Origin: Rhabdornis inornatus
Taxonomy: Eukaryota > Chordata > Aves > Passeriformes > Rhabdornithidae
Assembly: GCA_013397075.1 (NCBI GenBank)
Contig: VWZS01000547.1
Location: 1,396,390-1,460,389 of the forward strand
Direction: 5' to 3'
DNA length: 64,000 nucleotides
This document shows, one piece after another, positions 25,736 to 36,850 of this stretch. The notes under the pieces were generated by a model. It was not told where the DNA came from, ran no database searches, and saw only the letters and a program-made list of their open reading frames with translations. Each line of letters opens with the position of its first letter. The stretch's first letter is position 1. Made by a program: the position numbers and the translations under genes.

Positions 25736-26491
25736 ATTAATGTGCAATGGTTTTTGGTAGGTCACAGACAAACTGCTCTGGTTAATGCACTAAGAGATGT
25801 AAACATATTTCAATAGTGTAAAATATAGAGAGTAAACTACTTGGTGAGAAATCCCAAATTGCTAAACCCCCGTAGTAAGTTCTAGAATGCTCCACAGTCA
25901 GAAGCAGTTCTGGGAGGTACATCTCAGTTTCTGATATTAAACAGTCCTGAAAGAAAAGTAAATGCTGCCAAATACAAACCTACTTTGCCAAACTCATGTT
26001 GTTTCACCTATTTAAATTTCTTAAACCATGAAGCATGAGGATAAACTTTTGATTTTACATCAACAGATCTTTTTACTCCCCAGAGCTCTCCTTCCTCCCT
26101 GGAGATGCATTTTCCAACTGAGAATCCATATTCAAAATTTAAAGACCTACCAGTTATATGATTTCCAACATCTAACATCTTCCAGGAGCAGTAAAAATTC
26201 CCACAGAGAATGTTGTTTATTGGTTGTGCCTGTGCTGCACAGGAATTGCACTACAACACAGACTTGTGAACTCGGTAACTAACCTCAAATGTAATGGTGG
26301 GACAAAAAGGAAATGAAATTTTCCCCACCTCTAAATTCTTGCTAATCCAATGCTCTTGTTCACTCCCCCACTGGAACAGGACCAGGCTGTTCCCAGGGGT
26401 GCTCAGCAGGACCTCAGATCAGGGCACAAAGAGACATCTATGGCAGCATTAGACGGGCTCTGAGTGTTCTGTGTGCAGGGACAGTGATTCC
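25736..26491. other. Unique non-coding sequence
   Basis: Between the LTR and the minisatellite I see no gene or repeat. Short donor-like motifs occur on the minus strand but without convincing exons. Confidence 0.5.
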
Positions 26492-26515
26492 CACTGACCA
26501 CAGCTTAACTTTTAC
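26492..26515 (+). repeat. Degenerate proto-unit flanking the minisatellite
   Basis: The bases actgaccacagcttaacttt resemble a loosened monomer of the adjacent array (gagtgaccacaccttta). This suggests the array grew from pre-existing unique sequence at its left end rather than arriving by transposition. Confidence 0.5.
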
Positions 26516-27318
26516 CCTGACTGACCAACACCTTTATCCTGAATGACCAACACCTTTACCTGAGTGACCACACCTTTATCCTGAGTGACCACACCTTTAC
26601 CTGAGTGACCACACCTTTATCCTGAGTGACCACACCTTTACCTGAGTGACCACACCTTTATCCTGAGTGACCACACCTTTACCTGAGTGACCACACCTTT
26701 ATCCTGAGTGACCACACCTTTACCTGAGTGACCACACCTTTATCCTGAGTGACCACACCTTTACCTGAGTGACCACACCTTTATCCTGAGTGACCACACC
26801 TTTACCTGAGTGACCACACCTTTATCCTGAGTGACCACACCTTTACCTGAGTGACCACACCTTTATCCTGAGTGACCACACCTTTACCTGAGTGACCACA
26901 CCTTTATCCTGAGTGACCACACCTTTACCTGAGTGACCACACCTTTATCCTGAGTGACCACACCTTTACCTGAGTGACCACACCTTTATCCTGAGTGACC
27001 ACACCTTTACCTGAGTGACCACACCTTTATCCTGAGTGACCACACCTTTACCTGAGTGACCACACCTTTATCCTGAGTGACCACACCTTTACCTGAGTGA
27101 CCACACCTTTATCCTGAGTGACCACACCTTTACCTGAGTGACCACACCTTTATCCTGAGTGACCACACCTTTACCTGAGTGACCACACCTTTATCCTGAG
27201 TGACCACACCTTTACCTGAGTGACCACACCTTTATCCTGAGTGACCACACCTTTATCTGAGTGACCACACCTTTATCCTGAGTGACCACACCCTTATCCT
27301 GAATGACCACACCTTTAT
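26516..27318 (+). repeat. Minisatellite, 39 monomers in 41-base dimeric register
   Basis: The monomer is cctgagtgaccacacctttat (21 bases) or the same without the final t (20 bases). From 26,559 to 27,214 the two lengths alternate without exception, making 16 consecutive 41-base dimers that look identical base for base. Two copies on the left (26,516-26,558) carry gaccaacacc, and five on the right (27,215-27,318) lose the alternation and include cccttat and gaatgacc variants. Homogeneous centre and divergent edges are the usual signature of expansion by unequal exchange or slippage. Thirty-seven monomers contain GACCACA, the reverse complement of a RUNX consensus. There is no credible long open frame through it. 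Confidence 0.97.
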
Positions 27319-27892
27319 CCTGAGTGCACTGCTGAGGTTCAGGTTCTCCCAGTCCTTGGCCAGCCCTACCTGCCCCAGCCACACTCAGGCTGCAGCTGCA
27401 GCCAGGATGGAGCAGCACTCAGTGTGGCAGCAGCAGTGTTTCCTCCAGCAGCACACCCCAAAACTCAGAGCACCCTGGCCAGGTTTGAAATTTGCTGTAC
27501 TGAACTGCCCAAGTGCCTGCCGTGGCTCTACCTCCACTCTGCATAACCACAAAAAGTTTCAGAAGTCTGTAAGCTCTTCAAAGAAGAGGGGATCAAGTGT
27601 ATATCTTCATTAAAGGATGGGGACACCCTTGACATGACCCAGATCATCACCAGGAATGTCATATTTCAATTAGCTTTGCCCTGTGCTGATAGGACTTTGC
27701 ATATCACACACTTTCCATACACATTTAATAACTGCAGGATTTTCTTAAGGAAAAATTTCAAATTTTTATGAGACAGGAAGGAGCATGAAATTATAAGGTC
27801 TTTTTCACTGTTAAATGAAAAAATCATTAACAATAAAAGTTACTGGATTAGAGGCAGGGCAGAGGAAAGATGGCCCAAGAACATAGGCAATG
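27319..27892. other. GC-rich patch and unique sequence
   Basis: Immediately right of the array, 27,330-27,500 is GC-rich with CAG/CTG words and overlapping open frames on both strands. The rest is AT-rich. No gene or repeat family recognised. Confidence 0.45.
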
Positions 27893-28075
27893 ATTTGGGA
27901 TTTGAGAAACATGAATTCAAATCCTAGCTCTGCTACAGTTCTTCTCCTGGCACATCACTCAGGCTGCTCAATTTTCTGGCTTCTCCTTCTGTAATAAAGA
28001 GATAATAGCACATACTAATCTCACAGGAATATTGGGACTCGATATCTCTTAAATGCCATGGAGCTGTGGAAATGA
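27893..28075 (+). mobile_element. MIR-like ancient SINE
   Basis: The sequence tracks the MIR consensus over most of its length: a B-box-like attcaaatcctagctctgct block, then ttctgtaataaagagataat, agcacatactaatctcacag and gaatattgggactcg, matching in order the MIR core (ggttcaaatcccggctctgc, the catctgtaaaatggggataa block, and tacctacctcatagggttgt). It is heavily diverged, as expected of an amniote-age element. Assigned from memory; an alignment would settle it. Confidence 0.65.
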
Positions 28076-31000
28076 ACTTGATCAAAACCCCCTTAATGCT
28101 GCAATCTGGAGAATATCCAGAGTGCAAACAATTGCCAGTGGAAGTATTTTGGGTGTTTACATGCATGTGGAAACTTTCATAAAATGTCTGCACTGTGATG
28201 TTTATGAAGGAAGTATCTCAGTGGTGTCAGAAAACAGGCTGCTATGTACAGTAAATTCACAGGCTCAGGCCAGACTATATTTAACCCTTAAGGCTTGTAC
28301 TGGATTAACTCAAAACACCACTTTGAAAGATGGAGAACTTAGAAAGTTCACAGAAGAATCCATCAGAAAGAAATAGGGGCTGAATTCTTAAAAGAGAAGA
28401 ATGAGAAGTTAGGAAATTGTTATGATATTTCTTTATATGTATATCTGTATACAGCCAAGGGAAAATTGCAATGCTAATTTTAGTTACAGTTGTAATTTGC
28501 AATAATCTACAACGATATTTAAAAAAACAACCCTCATGTTAGGAGTCTGCCTGTTGTTTTCAAGATGTCCTATTCGATTTCAGTGAGCCTTATGCTCCTG
28601 AACCTGCTTTGAGAGAGTAACTTGAGCTGTCCAAATAAACACAGAAATCATCTGCAGCAGTGATAAAGCACGATCTAAACAAGGACAATGTTTTCCTTTA
28701 CTTCTGTAGGGAGATCATGGTTCCAGTGAACTGAGCAGCAGAACCACCTGTAAATCACAAGCAGGCCACTGATACTCTGGTCTGTAGCCCTTTCACCATT
28801 CAGGAAATGACGAATTACAGCAATGGTTTAACTGCATAAATAAAAATATAAATAACTCCTATAAACCTGCTCCCACCTAACTGCTCTTTTGTCCAAGATA
28901 TTGGTGATTTTACTCATACAAACTTCTCATTAATGATGGCAAGAAAAAAACCCACAACATTTTCTTCCTGTGTGGGAAATGAAACTTTGGTATATGAGGA
29001 CTTAAAAAACCCCAAGCCCACCAAATTAAACAAAAGCAGTGTATTTAGCTCCCTAAACAGGAAAGCACATATCTAGTGAAACATATCTAACTAATGGAAA
29101 AGCAATATCACAAATCAGCCACCTAACAATGAATTACCTCACAGCAGCACTAGGAAAAAAAAATAAATTCAACACAGGTCAGGCTCAGCTACTCTGGTTA
29201 AGCTTTTTCTGAAGAAAAAAAACATCCATGAGAATATTCTGCTGCTCATCATTAGGAGTGGGTAAATGCTTCACTGCTCCTGGTCCTTAATGAATTCCTA
29301 CAATAACTGTTGAAGATATTTGAAGATATTGCAAAACAACAATGAATAATATGACAGTGGAGCAGATCCTAACAACTAAACAGTTCCCCATCCTAGCTCA
29401 GAAAAAGTAATGGAGCAGAACTTACTGCATCATTTACGTTGTCTAACTACCATTCTTCATCCCTTTTTTATTGTAATTTGCACATATCAGTAATTCAAAG
29501 TGCTGCAATTTAAAAAATATTCAACTCTCTAGACTAATACTCTCATTCAGACTGCATCACAATAGAGAGAGATGAATAAATAAGAATACCATCATTAAAT
29601 TTTTTCTTCTATATTTATTAGAATAAAGTTATAATATTGGCTTATTTCTAAGAGAATTGTGGTATTTTATAATAAGCCTCTTTCACAATTTTTTGTTTTT
29701 CATGCCTCTCAGGTAGAAATCCCTAGGTCACACTAAACTCCTCAGACTCCTCTATGGCATGCTATAATGTTTTGGAAAATAGATTTATTGTTTTAACAAT
29801 TTTTAAAGATGTGTTTAATGAGGGAGAAAAAGGGACTCATAATGCCCTATAATATTTTCAATGCAATAACAGCTATTTGTCCCTTATTTTGTTCTGCATG
29901 TTTACAATTCCAAGGCAAACACAGCTCACTCTAAAATTAGAGAAAAGAGGTTTAAATGCCTTTCTTTCCCTGGCTTGATAGGCCCTTCCTGCAAGTGCTT
30001 CTGTGTCACTGCCAGACTGCAGGAGTGAAGGTTAGACTGGAGAGCAAAAGCCTTTTAGCATAAATATCTTTACATCCAGCAGGGTTTAAAACATGGATAG
30101 CCATGGCAGACCTTCCAAAGGAAGAAGCTGTCAAATTAACATGAAGCAGCACCCCTGGCTCATCCTTTCCCTGTTACTTTAAAATCTCCCAGTCAAGGAA
30201 AGGTGTTACTAGTAAACCAAGATCACTTAATTACAGTATGTTTATCAAATTATGGAACAGCTGTTGCTGTATGCACAACCTGAAGAATAAGAAAAAACAG
30301 AATGGGCAAGAATTGTATAAACTTTCTGCCAAACACTGAAACACTTCTGATTTTTTTTTCTTTTTTTCAGAGAGCTCTTGTGCAATACTGAAGGGAAATG
30401 TCTTGTTTGCCAAAGGATTGGAGAGTCAGGCAAGGGAGGTTCTTAGGGGAGGGCAAAGCACAGCAATTAATCTTTCAGAATAAGCTCGACTCACAGAAAT
30501 GCAACACAGCCCAAGTGTCCAACCTGTGAGCTGAGAGCCCTGCCAGCTCAGTGCCAGCTCCCATAGCTCAATCCCAGCTGCTGTGCTCGTTTTAGCTGGG
30601 ATACCCCAGCCAGGGCAGGGGCTCATGGTGCTGCTCCTAGCACTGCCCTCTGCAGCATTCCCACCTCAGGCAATCTCAGCTTGTCTCAGTGCAATGGGAA
30701 AACCTCTCCACGTTAGGGAACGAGTGAAGGCTCTGCTTATCTGGGCTTTACATCCATTTCTGCTACAAACCCCCTGCTAGACACTATTTGTCCTTAATTT
30801 CCCACTGTAGATTTGGAACAATTCTATCTCCTCTGCCTGTCATGTTTATTTTCAGTGGTTTTCTGGAGCTGTCTTCTATTGCTTTGTTTACTGGTTTGCT
30901 CAGTGCACTGCAGCTTTGCTGGAATACTGTAGGCATTACTGCACCATTAATAGAAGGTCAAACACCTAAATCCATAGGCTGTGGAACTGAATTTTAAAAT

Positions 31001-34000
31001 CCAAGATTTCCCTGTAGCTAGGCTGTTAAAACTAGACTTACCTCAACACATTTCTCTATCAAAATGAAATAGAAAAACACTGCAAAGCAACAACAGCTAG
31101 GAATTGAACTAAAATTCAACCGAAGGACACTGAATAGAAAATTCGATTATTACAAGAGATTTTTGAGAAGGGGCAGATATTTTTTTCAACACATACAATT
31201 CCAACGGTTTAACACCTGTGTGTTGGACTGGAATTTGTGGCTTGAAATGCTTTTCTCCAGGCAGGGGAGGGGACAGAGCATTTCAGCAGTGTGGCAGCCA
31301 TGCCCCATGTCCCGGGTGAGGAGGGCATCCCGCCCAGGCAGATGGAGCTGCCAGCAGCCAGCTCCCATCCAGAGCTGTTTCCAGGCAACACCCGGGGCTG
31401 GGGCTGAGCCTGCTGACACAGGGACCCCTCAGCTGATGGGTGGTCCTGCTGCTGGGCCGTGGGCACCCGGGAAAATAATCCACAAATGATGCATGTGGAG
31501 GCTGGGGAGTGTTAAACCTTCCTCAGGTTCCAAATGAGCATTTTCTTCTTTCTTGTTGTAGGTGCCCAAACCTCTGCTTTAGCTTGCAGAGGGAAAAATT
31601 AATATCTTTTCCTGGAAACTACATTTATAGCTACTGAGGCACTGTGTTCACAGCCAAATTAATGTTAGCTTCCTCAAAACATGCTGTGATTATCTCAGGG
31701 ACCACTGTCTCCCCTGTGCTGGAAACCCCAACCTCCTCCGTGCAATTTTTACCAGAATTTTTCTAACAAAAGCTGTCAATTGCATCAAATTCTGCTAAGG
31801 GCTGTAAGGTTATTCTGTGCTAGAAAACACTGTTCGTGACAGAGGGAAAGCTAAAAGCAGCAAGCATGCTGAGCACTACAGAATTGATTCAAATCTATCC
31901 TCAAGATGAACAGATTTTTTTTCATCTAGTAAGCCAGGCAGTCTTTTTGAAATAATGAAATCTTATTTCAAAGACATTAAGAGGAAGATTGTGTTCAGTG
32001 TAGGAGAATAAATGCAAAACTCTTCTTTTTCCTAGCAAGGACTGTGTGTCTAATTTTTTTCAGTGACATGAAACTTAGTGTGTTGGGGCAGAACTCAGCT
32101 TCTCACATTAATACAGTGGAACAAAAAAGTAAACGTAGTCTATTATTTTGTCAATACCCATGTACAACACAGAACAAAGAAGAGTGTACTTATAAATGTA
32201 TAAATGTATATAAAGCAAAAATATACTCAGCCTAATACAGAATAAGCCATGCTCATTACCTAATACAAAATATCTGAGAACTAGAGTTTATTTTTAGCAG
32301 AGAATTATTTAAAACTGTTTAAGAAGTATAAAAATAGACATTAACCACAAATTACAGTTTTTGCCTGATACTTCTGCGTTTAGTGTAGTATAGAAGGTTA
32401 TATCCTGAATCAAAAGTGCTTAATCACTATTGGTTTTATGTATCTGCTACAATGAAAAACTTTACTAAAGAATAAATTCCAGGTATGAATGAGCAACAAG
32501 TGTTTTGGATTTGAAAGCCTTTTCTCAGAAAGGGAAAAGACAAAAAATTAATCAGCACAAATACCTTTTTTCACATGTCCCATAAATTTTGGAGTTTAAT
32601 TCATGATATTCCCTATTCTGACTTTATAGAGAGCATTTTCTAAAAGAAAGCATGATGAATTAATTATCCTTAGCTGTTCCGAGGGAAGGAAGTGTCTGTG
32701 AGTACACCAAGTAATCAGCCAAAGGTGACACAAACACCACAGTGACACAACCCAAACACTACAAGGGAAACACAAGGGAAAATCACTTTAACCTACAGCC
32801 AGAACCAGGCAAGATTATTTTCTAGAGCATGTCACTGCTCACTACAGACTAAAAGCCACCAGACCCTTTACATGTGCTCTTTAACCTGGGGATGCAGCAA
32901 GCTGGAGAGTCCAAAGGATTTCTGCATTAATTGTGACAGCACAGGAGAGATCTGGGAAAATCAAGACAAAAATCAGGGACTTACTGAGAGGAGGCTGCGC
33001 TCATGGAAACAATAGGCACCACTCGCATGGGGCTGCTGTGGAGTTTCCTGGGGAAAGAAAAACACATTTTTATTGGGAATGAGGGATTCAGGGCAGCTCC
33101 TGCTTGTGCCCTGTGCTCATGGAAGGCTTCAAGAGTCAACAAAAAATACAATTTCTAATGCAGTGTGTGGGCTGTCACTGCACACACTATTGGGTCAGAA
33201 GTGCATTTTTATGGTAGTACAAAGCCAAACAGCAAAATCTGATTCACAAGTGTGATTTTATTATTTATTAAACATACCATAGACAGTGAATACATCCAGA
33301 CAGTTTGCAATACATTTGAAACCAAAAATCTATGTTTTCACTGCAAATTTACCTACTAAAATAGACATTACTAAGCTGTAACTGTAAATTTTCCCCAGCA
33401 CAGGTTTCTGTATCAATAGGAACACACCACTGTAATTTGCTTCTTGTTTATCCTTTAACTGAAAATTTACAGCATTTTTGCAAAAGAAAAATTATTGTAA
33501 AATGCATAACCAAAAGGAGGGCATTCAGAATATATTTTACAAGCACATACTTGGGAACTCCAAGAGGGCAACACTCTATTCCATGCCATTCTTTCTTATT
33601 AATGAGCAGCTGTGACATGTAACATTTAACTGAATTATTCACTGAATTTTAGTAGGTACAGTAAGCTCAGCCATGTTTTACCTAACAGATTCTCCCTACA
33701 TGCATTTTTCATTTCCACATGCAAATGGCAATATGTACTCTGTGATACAAATACTCCTGAAAATAGAGTTGTTGTCCATGTTTTGAGTCTCCAAAGATAA
33801 TACACACCTAGGTCAGAGTATAATAAAACCATTCTGTGAGTAAATTTAATATATTTTTGTCCACTTCAGTAAAATTCCAAACAGTAAACATACTGAGTAT
33901 TTTTTCACAAAATATCCTGACCCTTTTATGTGGTTTCACTTTAAACAAAAAAGTTAAATAAATAACTAAATAAAAAAAACCAGTCAAGTTTCTTTCTAAT

Positions 34001-36178
34001 GCAACTGAGGGGAAATGGGAACAAGAACCACCAGCAGCAGAAAGGCACACGCTCTATAAACATGTCAGGCAGCACTGCAATGATCACACACACCGATAAA
34101 AGAACCTCAGAGTTTGGAAAGGTGACAAGCAGGACCAGCAAACACCCTTGAATTTGTCACCTTGGAGCTGGGGCCATCACTAGGGAGCACCTCTCAGAGT
34201 TCAGATCTGACTTCACACTGATGCTCTCAGCAGCAATGCCTGACTGCCCAAACCCTCCCAACAGCCCATTTCTGAGCTGAACACACAGTTTCTTTTTCTT
34301 TATGTGTTGTTGGGCAAAAAGCAAGAGTGGCACAGTTAGAAACTCCCTTTGCAGAGATTTGTCCCCACCCTGCTGGGGCAGTGCAGCCCCCTGGCCCTCA
34401 CCAGCCAGCTCAGGGCAGCTCCTTGTGCAGGTAAATCCCACATGGATGGCATTTCACCTTCCCCACAGCAGGTCACAGCTTCCAGGGCTTGCACAGACCC
34501 CTGGGCAGAAATCCTCTGTCTTACCAAGTACACTGATTTGTTATCCAGCTACTCAGGCCACACCTAAACCACAAGTGAGATTTCAGCCACATTCACACAT
34601 GCTTGTGTGAATCAATGTTCAGGAGAAGGAAATACTGGAAGGGAGGAGCTGGAAAACGCCAGTAGCTTTGTGTGAAAAAACCCTACTGTAATTCTGATAA
34701 AATCCTATTGGCAGGCCTCAGGATAACCTGGTTGGCTCTGGACTTGGCATCACACCTCATTCTTGACTCTGACATGAAATACCATTGAGAACTGCCCACA
34801 CAGCTACAAGCAATCCTGTGCAGAAACACGGCGTGCACATTGCCAATGCTAAATTTCCTTCTCCACAACTGCCCTAAGTTGTGGCTTAACAAAAAACAGG
34901 CCAGATTTTTACTCCTATGACTCAGAAATAAATCCCCAATCAGCAAAGTTTTGCTTGCAGCTGATATTCCAACATTTGCAGGTGACAGCACACAAAGAAC
35001 AGCAGAGCCCTTCTGCAGAGTGACCAGGGTGCCCCTGCTCTGTTCTGAGACAAGGGAAAATGGAGAGGCAGCTGGAGGAAGTCCAGCTGAGTGTGTAGGG
35101 AGAAGTTTGGCAGAGATGATGATCTATTAAGATTCACTTAAAAATGAAAAAGTGTTTCCAGGTGAAAGTGTCAGTATGAAGATACCCCAGGGGCTTCTCC
35201 CTCAGGACAGAGCTCAAGCAGCCCAAAGAAGCCAAGGCTGTTCTGCAGGGTCACTGAGAGAGAGAGCCCCAGGCCATCCAGGCTTCATAAAATATCTCCA
35301 GAGCCAAGCTTTCCAAGAGTATCCCAGACATGTTATTATTTTCCAGTAGAAATGGCTTCGTTAAGCATTAGATTAAAGGAAAAAACAAACCTAAAGCAAT
35401 AACAAAAATCCCTACTAATACATATATACAATTACTGAGTCTGACTTAACATCTACTGCTTCAGACCTCTATCAAAAGCCTATGTCTAAATTGATCTAAT
35501 CTGATATTTTTTAATTCTGTTCTAAAAATGCAATTAAACAATGCTATCTGTTGCTGCAAGTTAAAAGCCATTCCCTTTAGATAACAAGCAAATACAACAA
35601 GCAGTGAGTTCTGCCATCATTAGACTTCTAACCATATTACTTCTATTTTGAGGCTTTTTTTGTTTGGTCTCAGTTTAATTTCCTGTCAGCCTTACAAGAG
35701 ATTTCTAATGTTTGGGCTGTAGGATATGCTCTGATTAAAAATAATCTTCCCAATTACTGCCTGGCATGACTCTACTGCCACATGCACTCTGCCACTGGCT
35801 CCTGCATTTCTGTCAGCAGTAATTGTGTCTGTAGCTTCTAACTGTAAATGAAAACCCAGGGGGCATATTTGGGTTCCAGTTTCCTTTGTCCAGCCATATC
35901 TTTTAATTTGCACTGTCTGTCAAAAGGAGATGTTTGTAGGCACTAAAAGGAAATCCTCAGAACATCAGGTTAAAAAAAGGGAAAAGGAGAAAAAACAAAA
36001 TGCAACTGGAATACGATAAACCACATTTGATATTTATGCCAGGATACTCAACTCAGAGCAGCTCACTGCCTTGATTAGCCTTAGAAGAGGGGGACTGAAA
36101 CCATTTACTGAGCATTTCTAGCTGCACTTTATTACCATTAAATTTAATCCTGAATCTTAAGCATCACCTTAGTATGAC
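28076..36178. other. Unique non-coding sequence
   Basis: No repeat family recognised over about 8 kb. GC-rich, CpG-poor patches occur at about 30,500-30,720, 31,260-31,480 and 34,340-34,460. The candidate exon at 32,985-33,047 is listed separately. Open frames up to about 108 codons overlap on opposite strands and look like composition effects. Confidence 0.5.
32985..33047 (-). CDS. Possible exon with near-ideal splice sites
   Basis: On the minus strand the acceptor gtgtttttctttccccag precedes 63 bases, and the donor after TCA is a perfect GTAAGT. These are the best-matching paired splice sites I found in the window. Two frames are open: ETPQQPHASGAYCFHERSLL... (phase 0 to 0) and KLHSSPMRVVPIVSMSAASS (phase 2 to 2). 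The first is phase-compatible with the segment at 49,883-50,001, the next candidate upstream. It could also be an exon of a non-coding transcript. No family recognised. Confidence 0.25.
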
Positions 36179-36215
36179 TTTTTTTTTTCTTTTTTCTTTT
36201 TTTTTTTTTTTTATT
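36179..36215 (-). repeat. Poly-T tract (poly-A on minus strand)
   Basis: About 37 bases of nearly pure T with two C interruptions. Read on the minus strand it could be the poly-A tail of an old retroposed transcript whose body would lie to the right, but I recognise no gene in the adjacent sequence. Confidence 0.85.
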
Positions 36216-36299
36216 CTATCATTACAATGAATACTTTACAGAACAGCATTTCTTATCACAATGGAAAAAAATTATTATTGGTCAGGCTCTGTTCCCTGG

Positions 36300-36850
36300 C
36301 CTAAACTGTGCCGTGGGATTTCCATCTCCAGCCTGGCTGCCCTCAGACATGGCTCCCTTTGACTACTCTGCATCTCCTCTCCAGCCTTTGTGTTCCTGTG
36401 GGGACTGCCATGGTCCCCTTGCCTCCATCCCAATGGGCTGCTGCTCCTGGAGTCCCCAGATGGACCCTGGGCTGTCAGGGAGCTCCTGTCTCAGGAGCTG
36501 GCTCTGCTCTCCAGCCCCAGCTGGGCTGTGCTCCCTGGGGACAGCCAGAGCTGCCCCTGTCCCCTTGGGAGCTGCCAGCTGTGCCCTGGGACACCTGCAC
36601 CTGGCCCTCAGGGCAGCCACAGCCTGCAGGGATGTGCTGGAAGCATGTTCAAACCCTCACAGGTTCCCTTGTCCTCTCAGGAGTGATGGAAAGGTCCCCA
36701 TGTCCCCAGGGATGCTCCCTGTCAAAGGAATCAAGGTGCCCTGGGGCAGAGAACCTACAGAAGGACAAAGCAGCAAGCACAGGCTGTACCCTGTGGAGTG
36801 GGCACAGAAGAAACTCAAGGAGGAGAAAAAAGATCTGATCCAATGTCAGG
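36300..36850. other. GC-rich, CpG-poor patch with long chance ORFs
   Basis: About 550 bases rich in CCTG, CAG and TCC words with almost no CpG. Two overlapping plus-strand open frames (176 and 180 codons) and minus-strand frames coexist, which argues for composition rather than coding. Not a CpG island. It may be an eroded repeat. Confidence 0.5.

Noticed and set aside
26516..27318. CRISPR array
   Set aside because: The repeats are contiguous with no unique spacers, and the surroundings are vertebrate DNA; it is a minisatellite.
36179..36850. Processed retropseudogene with poly-A tail on the minus strand
   Set aside because: The T-run could be a tail, but the adjacent GC-rich sequence encodes no recognisable gene on the minus strand and no target-site duplication was found by eye.
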